Positions 1 to 5,225 of a DNA stretch of 8,848 bases are shown piece after piece. Where the stretch lies: NCBI GenBank assembly GCA_030697855.1, contig JAUYOU010000048.1, positions 1-8,848 on the forward strand, given 5' to 3'. The notes below the pieces were generated by a model. That model ran no database searches and was not told where the DNA came from. It saw only the letters and a program-made list of their open reading frames with translations. Position 1 is the first letter of the stretch. Each line of letters begins with the position of its first letter. A program made the position numbers and the translations under genes. Source of the DNA: a bacterium (GTDB lineage: Bacteria > Patescibacteriota > Minisyncoccia > JACQLN01).

Positions 1-1212
1 TGCAATATTAACATTAGAACGTGTATCTATTTCTGCGGTTTTGAATAATTGCACCTCGTTAAACAAAACGTATTCGCCAAAGTGGTGCCAAGATATTTTT
101 TTGTTGATAGTTTCATTACTTTGGTAAATAAGTTCTTGATCGTTAGCTTTTTTAATTTGGCTTTTTGTTATTTCTTTTAACCAAATAACAGCAATATTCT
201 TTCCATCGGAATAAACAGCTTTGTCGCCTTCAAGTGAAAATTCTATAAAGTTTGGGTTTTCGAATTTAGTCTCACCCAAAGCAGAAATGTTTTGTACCGC
301 AGAGTCCATCATTAAAAGTATATTTGGGTTTTTAATGGCTATAATCTTGTTTTCAAAAACATCGAAGTTTTGAATATTGCTAAAGTTAATGTCGGTAACT
401 TTTTCTTCTTTAATATCTATTAAAAATAACTTAGCGTCTATTAAAGCGATTATACTGTTTTCGCCAAACCACCTTAATTCTGTTGGTAAAAACTTTGTGG
501 GTAATGGTGTTGGACTAGGGTTTTTTAATACGAGTTTTTTTTCGTATAGAGTTGTTAAATTAGTAAACAAGTTGCTAGCAGAATCATAAATATACCAGTT
601 TTTAATAGCCTTTGTAGTTTCTCTAAAAACAATTAATTTTTGAGAATCTTTAGACCAACCTTTATTATTTTCTAAAAAGTTTACACTTTTGTCTTTTAAT
701 TTATCTGGGAATTTTAGTTCGGTCGAAGTGGCATTTATATTTGTTAAATCGCGCATTAAAACCTTAGCTGTATCTATTTTAATAGCAATAAGTTTCTCAT
801 CGTTAGAAATCGTAAAATCATTTAAGCCTTGTGTTTCTGGCCAAGCGATTTGGTTTTGTAATTGCTTAGGGAAAAGTACTACGTTTTTGGTATTGGTTAC
901 TAAGCCTGCATCAACCGAGAATTCCTTCTCCCATGTTTGAAAGGCTTCTTTAGAAACATTTACTCTGTATTTTTTTGAAGGTAAAAGGTTTTTTATTAAA
1001 GCAGAGCCATTTTTATTGTAAACTTTCCCGTTATAGGTAATCTCTGTCTCTTCTGGATAGGCCGATTCCACATAGATAGCTCCTGAAAGAACAAAATTGT
1101 TGTTTGAAAAATCCCAGCGGTAGCCTCGAGCATACATAAGCAAAACAGAGCCTGAGGCCAAGAATATGGCCACGGCTATACCCAACAAAATTCGCCTAGT
1201 TCTTATAGTCAT
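1..1212 (-). CDS. PEGA-domain membrane-anchored protein, partial (C-terminus beyond left edge)
   Basis: An uninterrupted minus-strand frame of 404 codons runs from ATG at 1212-1210 to the window edge, so the C-terminus is missing. Residues 1-6 are basic (MTIRTR). Residues 7-27 form one hydrophobic helix, an uncleaved anchor or signal. YARGYRWD follows at 27-34, then a PEGA-type domain at about 43-115: GAIYVES, the NGK turn at 61-63, LPSKKYRV at 77-84, and a hydrophobic strand ending VVLFP. The rest is beta-rich with repeats such as SNDEKLIAI and FGENSIIAL, consistent with a WD40-like propeller, with a proline-rich linker near PSPTPLPT. PEGA proteins with this N-terminus are common in Parcubacteria. 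Their function is unknown; an extracytoplasmic, surface-associated role is inferred. The start is the first ATG of the frame and precedes the membrane helix. Only a weak AGG lies upstream. It is transcribed divergently from mreB. Confidence 0.85.
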   Translation of the reverse strand, partial: MTIRTRRILLGIAVAIFLASGSVLLMYARGYRWDFSNNNFVLSGAIYVESAYPEETEITYNGKVYNKNGSALIKNLLPSKKYRVNVSKEAFQTWEKEFSVDAGLVTNTKNVVLFPKQLQNQIAWPETQGLNDFTISNDEKLIAIKIDTAKVLMRDLTNINATSTELKFPDKLKDKSVNFLENNKGWSKDSQKLIVFRETTKAIKNWYIYDSASNLFTNLTTLYEKKLVLKNPSPTPLPTKFLPTELRWFGENSIIALIDAKLFLIDIKEEKVTDINFSNIQNFDVFENKIIAIKNPNILLMMDSAVQNISALGETKFENPNFIEFSLEGDKAVYSDGKNIAVIWLKEITKSQIKKANDQELIYQSNETINKKISWHHFGEYVLFNEVQLFKTAEIDTRSNVNIA

Positions 1213-1232
1213 GCCTGTTTTATCTATGAGCA

Positions 1233-1252
1233 CGATTATTGTTAGATAATCG
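1233..1252. repeat. Small hairpin upstream of the PEGA start
   Basis: CGATTAT (1233-1239) and ATAATCG (1246-1252) form a perfect 7-bp stem with a 6-base loop. It lies 21-40 bases upstream of the PEGA-gene ATG, within its predicted 5' untranslated region. It could be a regulator site or an mRNA hairpin; the sequence does not decide. Confidence 0.45.
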
Positions 1253-1274
1253 GCGAATAGCTATAAAAGAGAGC

Positions 1275-1295
1275 ACCCCGACATGAGGTCGGGGT
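1275..1295. repeat. CCCCGAC/GTCGGGG hairpin in the PEGA-mreB divergent region
   Basis: ACCCCGAC (1275-1282) and GTCGGGGT (1288-1295) form a perfect 8-bp stem with loop ATGAG. Outer bases AGAGC (1270-1274) and GCTCT (1314-1318) can also pair. There is no clean T-run on either strand, and the position between divergent genes argues against a simple terminator. The stem core recurs in the terminators at 5088 and 6966. Confidence 0.7.
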
Positions 1296-1300
1296 TAGGT

Positions 1301-1330
1301 TTTATACCCAATCGCTCTGCTCTTGGACAA
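1301..1330 (-). promoter_or_regulatory. Candidate promoter for the PEGA-domain gene
   Basis: On the minus strand TTGTCC (1330-1325) and TATAAA (1306-1301) are separated by 18 bases. They match 4/6 and 5/6 of the sigma-70 consensus. Transcription would begin near 1294-1295, exactly at the outer edge of the 1275-1295 hairpin, so the mRNA would carry that hairpin at its 5' end. By eye only. Confidence 0.35.
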
Positions 1331-1357
1331 AACCTAAGTTAGCACACTTTTCTTTAT

Positions 1358-1385
1358 TTGAAAAACGCTAAAGTGGTGTTAGGAT
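1358..1385 (+). promoter_or_regulatory. Predicted mreB promoter with extended -10
   Basis: TTGAAA (1358-1363), a 16-base spacer and TAGGAT (1380-1385), with TG at 1377-1378 giving an extended -10 (TGtTAGGAT). Predicted transcription start is near 1392, leaving a leader of about 48 bases before the mreB ATG. The same TGn-plus-hexamer design recurs at 4634, 7514 and on the minus strand at 7468. Confidence 0.5.
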
Positions 1386-1405
1386 AAAGGCCAGACAAAC
1401 TGGAA

Positions 1406-1440
1406 TTTTCAATTATCAATTTACAATTTTCAAATTGAAA
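1406..1440. repeat. Low-complexity TTTCAATT-type leader abutting the mreB start
   Basis: The last 35 bases before mreB are built from variants of CAATTTTCAA and CAATTTACAA. TTTCAATT (1407-1414) is the exact reverse complement of AATTGAAA (1433-1440), so a hairpin could cover the A of the start codon. No Shine-Dalgarno sequence is present. Similar short-unit leaders precede the propeller gene and rseP. Confidence 0.6.
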
Positions 1441-2444
1441 TGGCGGTAAAAATCGGAATCGATTTAGGAACGGCTAATATTTTAGTTTTTGTTCCATCAA
1501 AAGGAATAGTCATTAACGAGCCTTCAGTGGTAGCGGTTTCTTTAGATGAAAACAAAATTATGGCGGTAGGGCACGAGGCTAAAGAAATGATAGGCAGAAC
1601 ACACGAAGGTATTATTGCTGTTCGACCGGTCAAGGACGGGGTTATTGCGGATTACCGCATAACCGAAGCTATGATTCGGCATTTTATTAAAAAAATAACC
1701 GGCAAATTTAGTTTTTTTAGGCCAGAGGTTATGGTGGCAGTTCCGGCTGGTGTAACTTCAACCGAAAGAAGGGCTGTAATAGAGGCTACACTAAAAGCAG
1801 GGGCCAAGGCGGCTTACGTTGTTAAGGAACCAGTTCTTGCTGCTTTAGGCTCTGGTATACCCATAAACGAAGCTTCGGGCAATATGATAATAGATATAGG
1901 CGGAGGCACTACAGAAGTGGCTGTAATATCTTTAGGAGGTATTGTGGCATGGGCCTCGGCACGCGTAGGAGGCAACGCCATAGATACGGCTATTCAAAAT
2001 TATATTCACAAGGTTCATAATTTAGCTGTAGGCGAGCGTACTGCCGAACAAATTAAAATTGCTATAGGTTCTGCTATACCAAAAAAAGAAGAAGAAATTT
2101 TAGAAATTCGTGGCCGCGATCTTGTGGCTGGTTTACCTAAAACTATAGAACTTCATTCCAACGAAATTCCTAAAGCCATAAAAGATACACTGGCAGAAAT
2201 TATAAAGACAGTAAAAATGGTTTTACAAGAAACTCCACCCGAGCTTTCCGCTGATATAATGGATAAAGGCATGATTCTTTCTGGCGGCACCGCACTTTTA
2301 AGAAATTTAGATAGTTTAATAACTCAAGAAACCGGTGTACCTTGTTATGTTGCCGATGATCCACTTTTCTGTGTGGTTAAAGGTACAGGTATTGCTTTGG
2401 AAAATTTGGAATTATATAAAAGAGCGCTTTTTGCAAAAAGATAG
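1440..2444 (+). CDS. mreB: Rod shape-determining protein MreB (actin-like ATPase)
   Basis: This 334-residue protein has the normal MreB length. MreB forms ATP-dependent filaments on the inner membrane that guide lateral cell-wall synthesis with RodA/PBP2. Actin-fold motifs appear in order: phosphate 1 at 5-13 (IGIDLGTAN), INEPSVVAV at 25-33, VKEPVLAALG at 128-137 with E130 in the catalytic-glutamate position, phosphate 2 at 152-158 (DIGGGTT), GERTAEQIK at 198-206, and the adenosine motif SGGTALL at 281-287. The ATG at 1440 is the natural start because the family fold begins three residues later. There is therefore no amphipathic N-terminal helix of the E. coli type, as in Thermotoga MreB. No SD is visible. 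A promoter is predicted at 1358, and a long inverted repeat follows the stop. A second MreB-like start may lie at 8816. Confidence 0.96.
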   Translation: MAVKIGIDLGTANILVFVPSKGIVINEPSVVAVSLDENKIMAVGHEAKEMIGRTHEGIIAVRPVKDGVIADYRITEAMIRHFIKKITGKFSFFRPEVMVAVPAGVTSTERRAVIEATLKAGAKAAYVVKEPVLAALGSGIPINEASGNMIIDIGGGTTEVAVISLGGIVAWASARVGGNAIDTAIQNYIHKVHNLAVGERTAEQIKIAIGSAIPKKEEEILEIRGRDLVAGLPKTIELHSNEIPKAIKDTLAEIIKTVKMVLQETPPELSADIMDKGMILSGGTALLRNLDSLITQETGVPCYVADDPLFCVVKGTGIALENLELYKRALFAKR

Positions 2445-2456
2445 TTTTAGTTTTTT

Positions 2457-2536
2457 AAACATCGCTCCTCACAGACGACACGGAGCCTCTTTATTATAAT
2501 TTTGTCTTCTCCGTGATGCTGTTCGGAGCGATGTTT
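2457..2536. terminator. Long interrupted inverted repeat between mreB and holB, likely terminator
   Basis: The left arm AAACATCGCTCC (2457-2468) plus ACGGAG (2480-2485) is the reverse complement of CTCCGT (2509-2514) plus GGAGCGATGTTT (2525-2536). The 10-11 base middle segments are also partly complementary around CACAG/CTGT. The arms are about 28 bases and the central loop is 23 bases. T's follow the right arm to 2538, so RNA from mreB could fold and terminate here. It ends 15 bases before the chosen holB start. A mobile palindromic repeat is the alternative explanation. Confidence 0.6.
2495..2500 (+). promoter_or_regulatory. Perfect TATAAT in the inverted-repeat loop, candidate holB -10
   Basis: TATAAT lies in the loop of the 2457-2536 inverted repeat. 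At 17-base spacing the -35 would be CAGACG (2472-2477), which matches only 3/6, so the call is weak in this A+T-rich context. A start near 2507 would give a holB mRNA that lacks the left arm and cannot form the hairpin. Confidence 0.3.
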
Positions 2537-2551
2537 TTGGTATATATTTTT

Positions 2552-3301
2552 ATGATATATTCACGTCAATTAAAATATCTTGAATTGGTATTAAAGAATA
2601 ATAGCATTCCTCATGCTCTGCTTTTGTATGGTTCTGATTTTGAATACCAAATAAATTTAGCTAAAGATTTTTTAGTTAAAATAAACAAAATCGAAGATAA
2701 AAAACAAATAGAAAAAGAATTTCACCCCGATACTATTTTTATAAGTAGAGAGGAGGGTAAGAAAGAAATAGGCATAGCTCAAATAAGGCGCCTTAAAGAT
2801 TTTGCATCTTTAACTCCGAACCATCTTAAACATAAAGGAATTTTTATAAAAGAAGCTGAATATTTAAACGAAGAATCTTGGAACGCGCTTTTAAAAACAT
2901 TAGAAGAACCAGCAGGCAATACTATTATTTTTATTCTGGCTAATAACATTAAAAATATACCAAAAACTATCATTTCTAGAGTAGTTAGCTTGCCTTTCTA
3001 TAATGAGGATATTTTAAGTAAAACTCATAGCACAAAAGATGATATAATTATTACTAAGCTTTGCAATATGGAAAATCTTGCTTTTGCAGAAAGGATTGAT
3101 CTAGCAGAAGAAATAGCAAAAAAAGAAAATTTCTTTCCGTTATTAGATACTTGGTTAATTAAATTAAGATCAGATTTGCTGGTTAATAATAAAAAAGAAA
3201 CAGCTGAATTTATGGAAAGTTTAGCTAAAGCAAAAAATATTTTGCTTTCAACTAACGCGAATAGTAGATTAGTTTTGGAGAATTTGTTTTTTAAGATTTA
3301 A
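2552..3301 (+). CDS. holB: DNA polymerase III delta prime subunit (clamp loader)
   Basis: This is 249 residues from ATG 2552. The delta prime subunit is the structural subunit of the clamp loader that opens the sliding clamp and loads it at primed sites. Visible features are the RarA/DnaX-like N-terminus MIYSRQLKYLELVLKNN, the segment HALLLYGSDFEYQ where a Walker A would lie (no GxxGxGK, as usual for delta prime), ESWNALLKTLEEP at about 109-121 (the conserved NALLKTLEEP signature), the sensor-like region IIFILANN, and ISRVV, which matches the SRC-type motif with V for C. The cysteine quartet of zinc-binding forms is absent. The frame can also start at GTG 2513 or ATG 2516, but those lie in the right arm of an inverted repeat and add a non-conserved hydrophobic stretch, so 2552 is preferred. 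No SD. Confidence 0.87.
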   Translation: MIYSRQLKYLELVLKNNSIPHALLLYGSDFEYQINLAKDFLVKINKIEDKKQIEKEFHPDTIFISREEGKKEIGIAQIRRLKDFASLTPNHLKHKGIFIKEAEYLNEESWNALLKTLEEPAGNTIIFILANNIKNIPKTIISRVVSLPFYNEDILSKTHSTKDDIIITKLCNMENLAFAERIDLAEEIAKKENFFPLLDTWLIKLRSDLLVNNKKETAEFMESLAKAKNILLSTNANSRLVLENLFFKI

Positions 3302-3316
3302 TCTGGGTTTTTTAAA

Positions 3317-3347
3317 AAGTTTCAAGTTTCAGGTTATAAGTTACAAG
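3317..3347. repeat. Low-complexity TTTCAAG/TTATAAG leader
   Basis: The 52-base gap between holB and the propeller gene carries near-tandem units: AGTTTCAAG, GTTTCAGG, TTATAAG and TTACAAG. It ends seven bases before the ATG. TATAAG at 3335-3340 could serve as a weak -10, but no good -35 is present, so co-transcription with holB is likely. There is no SD. Confidence 0.5.
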
Positions 3348-3353
3348 ATTTTT

Positions 3354-4490
3354 ATGGCTGGGTTATTAAAGTTTATAATTTTTGTTGCCATAGTAGGCGC
3401 AATAGCCTTGTTTGTAGGGCAGGTTTATTTTGGCGAATTTTTAAACCCGCAAGGTGGTTTTTTTATTAGTGTAGATAAAGGCACTACTTGGAAAAAGATT
3501 GGTTCTTTAGCTACAGGCGGCAGTATAAACAGAATAAATATTTTAGAAATTAAATCTAACCCTAAAGATTCCAGAATTTTATATGCTACTACTTTAGGTT
3601 CTGGAGTTTTAAAAAGCGTGGATGGCGGGGAGGTTTGGTATAAGTTAGGAGATAAAAATAATATATTAGCTCCTAGGGCTAGTGTTTTTGCTTTAGCGGC
3701 GGATTCACGTTTTCCAAATTATAATAAGGATATACCAGATAAATTTTATTTAGCAGTGTATCAAAATAAGTCGGGTAAAGTTTTAAAAACCGAAGATGGT
3801 GGACTTTCTTTTAAAGAGGTTTATTTAACTTCTCGGTCTGGTTTTCCTGTTTATGATATAGCTTTGGATCCACATAATCCAAATATTGTTTGGGTGGCTA
3901 CAGGTGAGGGTAACTTATTAAAAAGTATAGATGGTGGCGCAACATGGAAGTTGCAACAAGAATTTGGCAAGGCCATAAATTATTTACTTATTAACCCAAA
4001 CAATTCTAGCCAAATGCTGGTTACTACTTTTACCGGTAGTATTTTTACTTCGCAGGATGGCGGGGTTAATTGGACAGATGATACCGAAGGAATAAGTGCA
4101 TTCAAAAATGCGAGGTTAATAGAAAAGGTTTTATATAATCCAATAGATGGTGGAGTTTATTTAACCAGCAAGTTTGGTTTAATAAAATCGTACGACTTTG
4201 GCGTAAACTGGCAGGCGGCGGATATTGTTATTGCTAACGACGTTTTACCTGTAACCGATATAGCTTTTGGTGGAAGAGGTTCGCCGAATATTTTTGTCTC
4301 GGCCAGCAATTTTATTTATTCCAGCAAAGACGCTGGTAAGTTTTGGCAGATACGAAAACTCGGTACTGCTAGGCAAATCAGAACTCTGTGGGTTGACCCA
4401 AAAAACCCAGATAAAATAATTGCTGGAACCAGCGGTTCTGGTAAGAAGGCGAGCCAAAATTCTCTTTTTGTATTTCCGACTGGGAAATAA
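3354..4490 (+). CDS. Membrane-anchored BNR/Asp-box beta-propeller protein (YCF48/sortilin-like)
   Basis: This 378-residue protein has an uncleaved hydrophobic helix at about 4-26 and no lipobox cysteine, so the rest should lie outside the membrane. Seven Asp-box motifs (S-x-D-x-G-x-x-W/F) can be read at residues 39-46 (SVDKGTTW), 88-95 (SVDGGEVW), 146-153 (TEDGGLSF), 191-198 (SIDGGATW), 233-240 (SQDGGVNW), 279-286 (SYDFGVNW) and 324-331 (SKDAGKFW). Several are paired with a strand of the NP...ILYATT kind (for example 69-80, 171-183, 213-225, 347-359). Seven repeats fit a seven-bladed propeller. Known relatives include YCF48/HCF136 assembly factors and sortilin-like proteins. The substrate here is unknown and an adhesion or scaffold role is only possible. 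The C-terminus ends just after the last blade. Confidence 0.85.
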   Translation: MAGLLKFIIFVAIVGAIALFVGQVYFGEFLNPQGGFFISVDKGTTWKKIGSLATGGSINRINILEIKSNPKDSRILYATTLGSGVLKSVDGGEVWYKLGDKNNILAPRASVFALAADSRFPNYNKDIPDKFYLAVYQNKSGKVLKTEDGGLSFKEVYLTSRSGFPVYDIALDPHNPNIVWVATGEGNLLKSIDGGATWKLQQEFGKAINYLLINPNNSSQMLVTTFTGSIFTSQDGGVNWTDDTEGISAFKNARLIEKVLYNPIDGGVYLTSKFGLIKSYDFGVNWQAADIVIANDVLPVTDIAFGGRGSPNIFVSASNFIYSSKDAGKFWQIRKLGTARQIRTLWVDPKNPDKIIAGTSGSGKKASQNSLFVFPTGK

Positions 4491-4492
4491 AA

Positions 4493-4517
4493 TATATCGA
4501 AGTTCCACTTCGATATA
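4493..4517. repeat. Palindrome just after the propeller gene
   Basis: TATATCGAAGT (4493-4503) and ACTTCGATATA (4507-4517) form a perfect 11-bp stem with loop TCC, starting two bases after the stop codon. On the plus strand it is followed by A's rather than T's, so it is not a canonical terminator for the gene before it. It may protect the mRNA 3' end or be a dispersed palindrome. Confidence 0.7.
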
Positions 4518-4534
4518 AAAAATCTCTAAACATA

Positions 4535-4567
4535 AAGGCTAAACCTTGGATTCCAAGGTTTAGCCTT
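4535..4567. repeat. Perfect 15-bp palindrome
   Basis: AAGGCTAAACCTTGG (4535-4549) and CCAAGGTTTAGCCTT (4553-4567) are exact reverse complements with a three-base loop. This is the longest perfect uninterrupted hairpin in the window. No T-run follows directly. It may act as an RNA stability element together with the weaker terminator-like hairpin at 4571, or be a dispersed repeat. Confidence 0.75.
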
Positions 4568-4570
4568 GGT

Positions 4571-4593
4571 AAGCTTTAAAATGGGGCTTTTTT
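4571..4593 (+). terminator. Weak candidate terminator before the cassette promoter
   Basis: AAGCTTTA (4571-4578) can pair with TGGGGCTT (4582-4589) through five Watson-Crick and three G-T pairs, with loop AAA. A run of six T's covers 4588-4593. It sits between the propeller gene and the strong promoter at 4613, where mRNA from upstream would be expected to end. Confidence 0.4.
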
Positions 4594-4612
4594 GGTATAG
4601 CCAGACTGGCAC

Positions 4613-4642
4613 TTGACATACTATATGACTATATGCTATGAT
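4613..4642 (+). promoter_or_regulatory. Strong sigma-70-type promoter of the 67-aa gene
   Basis: Consensus TTGACA (4613-4618), an 18-base spacer and TATGAT (4637-4642), with TG at 4634-4635 giving an extended -10. This is the best promoter in the window. Transcription is predicted to start near 4649, leaving a leader of about 53 bases before the ATG at 4702. Confidence 0.8.
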
Positions 4643-4691
4643 GTATACATCAGAAAAGGATAGTAATTAATAAACAATAAATATATAAGAG

Positions 4692-4699
4692 AGGAGGGG
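4692..4699 (+). promoter_or_regulatory. Strong Shine-Dalgarno site of the 67-aa gene
   Basis: AGGAGGGG ends two bases before the ATG. AGGAGG (4692-4697) is complementary to the usual 16S 3' end at a short spacing. It is notable because the core genes of this window show no such site. Confidence 0.8.
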
Positions 4700-4701
4700 T
4701 T

Positions 4702-4905
4702 ATGAGGTTAGATAGTCTAGAATTGGGCGCAATCGTGTCCACTGTATCGGAGACTCAATCTCCTTGGTGGATTCCGGCGGGGACTCACGGCATTGTTTCG
4801 TCCATCAAAAGACTAGACGATGTCTATGTGGAGTTCGAGGTTGAGGGGGGCAAGGTCTCTGATCCTGTTCTCTGTCATCCGATTCATCTTCAGCCAGTAG
4901 TCTAA
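4702..4905 (+). CDS. Small hypothetical protein, possibly SH3-like barrel (67 aa)
   Basis: I do not recognise this as a named family. The start is fixed by the strong SD and promoter upstream. The pattern LGAIVSTV, then IPAGTHGIVSSI (residues 24-35), DVYVEFEVEG and a final HLQPVV resembles single-domain SH3-like beta-barrels, where a GxxG-type turn is followed by a V-x-V-x-F strand. This is a fold-level guess. No signal peptide or membrane helix is visible; PWW lies at 21-23 and one cysteine near the end. Codons are rich in GTC, GAG, ATC and GGG. I counted 63 G+C of 120 bases at 4741-4860 against 19 of 60 at 1681-1740 in mreB. It stands alone with its own promoter and terminator, separating the propeller gene from frr. 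Acquisition by transfer is plausible but unproven. Confidence 0.7.
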   Translation: MRLDSLELGAIVSTVSETQSPWWIPAGTHGIVSSIKRLDDVYVEFEVEGGKVSDPVLCHPIHLQPVV

Positions 4906-4951
4906 CCGAAAATTCGGCCCGGCATCCATTGAAGGCTCTGTCGGCGTATGA

Positions 4952-4981
4952 AAGGAGGTGATAGGAATGAGATCCTGGTAG
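4952..4981 (+). promoter_or_regulatory. Anti-SD-perfect ribosome site followed by a four-codon ORF
   Basis: AAGGAGGTGAT (4952-4962) complements the canonical 16S rRNA 3' end over 11 bases. ATG at 4967 opens the ORF M-R-S-W-stop, ending at 4981. The overlapping frame from ATG 4948 gives 15 residues (MKGGDRNEILVVGEA) but has no SD. It could be a leader peptide, a ribosome-binding decoy, or the remnant of a longer gene. Confidence 0.45.
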
Positions 4982-5087
4982 TGGGAGAAGCATAGGGTGC
5001 CAATGTTGCACCCGCCGAAAAGGTTTTTTGTCCCCGTTTTTGAACCGAAATCAAAAATGGAGAGCCATGAGGAAGCAGAACCTCTTT

Positions 5088-5116
5088 GAGTCCCGACAAC
5101 GTCGGGGCTCTTTTTT
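5088..5116 (+). terminator. Strong intrinsic terminator of the cassette
   Basis: GAGTCCCGAC (5088-5097) pairs with GTCGGGGCTC (5101-5110) through ten pairs, one of them G-T, with loop AAC, followed by six T's (5111-5116). AGAGCC at 5061-5066 could instead pair with GGCTCT at 5106-5111, a possible antiterminator. The stem core CCCGAC/GTCGGG is shared with the hairpins at 1275 and 6966. Confidence 0.88.
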
Positions 5117-5142
5117 ATTCCAAAACATTTTCGTGCTATGCT
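5114..5142 (+). promoter_or_regulatory. Candidate distal frr promoter
   Basis: TTTATT (5114-5119), a 17-base spacer and TATGCT (5137-5142), with TG at 5134-5135 as an extended -10. The -35 is poor (3/6). A start near 5149 would give frr a structured leader of about 115 bases. The -35 overlaps the T-run of the preceding terminator. Confidence 0.35.
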
Positions 5143-5167
5143 AGTTTTATTCATATGCTCCGTAGTA

Positions 5168-5214
5168 GAATTTCCGAAAGATGGCTTCGCCATCAATTAA
5201 GAAGTCGGAAATTC
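5168..5214. repeat. Nested hairpin in the frr leader
   Basis: The outer stem GAATTTCCGA (5168-5177) with TCGGAAATTC (5205-5214) is a perfect 10 bp. Inside it GATGGC (5180-5185) and GCCATC (5189-5194) form a 6-bp hairpin with loop TTC. No T-run follows, so termination is unlikely. It may be a leader RNA structure or a dispersed palindromic repeat. Confidence 0.65.
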
Positions 5215-5225
5215 ACTAACGGGAC

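Larger units (their letters stand above)
4906..5116 (+). ncRNA. Structured 3' region of the cassette transcript, candidate RNA element
   Basis: These 211 bases lie between the 67-aa stop and the end of the terminator T-run. Pairings seen by eye are CCGA/TCGG (4906-4917), TCGGCG (4941-4946) with CGCCGA (5013-5018) closing a large domain, GGGTGC (4995-5000) with GCACCC (5008-5013) inside it (the two share base 5013), and TTTTTGA (5037-5043) with TCAAAAA (5051-5057). The domain encloses an anti-SD-perfect ribosome site. I compared it mentally with SRP, tmRNA, 6S and RNase P RNA and found no convincing match. It may be a 3' UTR, a leader for frr regulation, or an sRNA. Confidence 0.4.

Noticed and set aside
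377..940. Two plus-strand ORFs (70 and 83 codons) in the left part
   Set aside because: They lie antisense inside the continuous 404-codon PEGA frame, have no SD or promoter, and look like low-complexity shadows.
2513..2551. Upstream GTG/ATG starts for holB
   Set aside because: They lie in the right arm of the inverted repeat and add a hydrophobic stretch absent from the family. ATG 2552 gives the expected N-terminus.
4990..5085. Resemblance to RNase P or SRP RNA (AGGGTGCCA, GGAAGCAG)
   Set aside because: Only isolated short words match. The conserved cores of either RNA are missing and their order does not fit.
4813..5196. A 127-codon minus-strand ORF over the cassette
   Set aside because: It crosses the strong plus-strand terminator at 5088-5116 and overlaps the 67-aa gene, which has a promoter and SD. 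Its composition is not protein-like.
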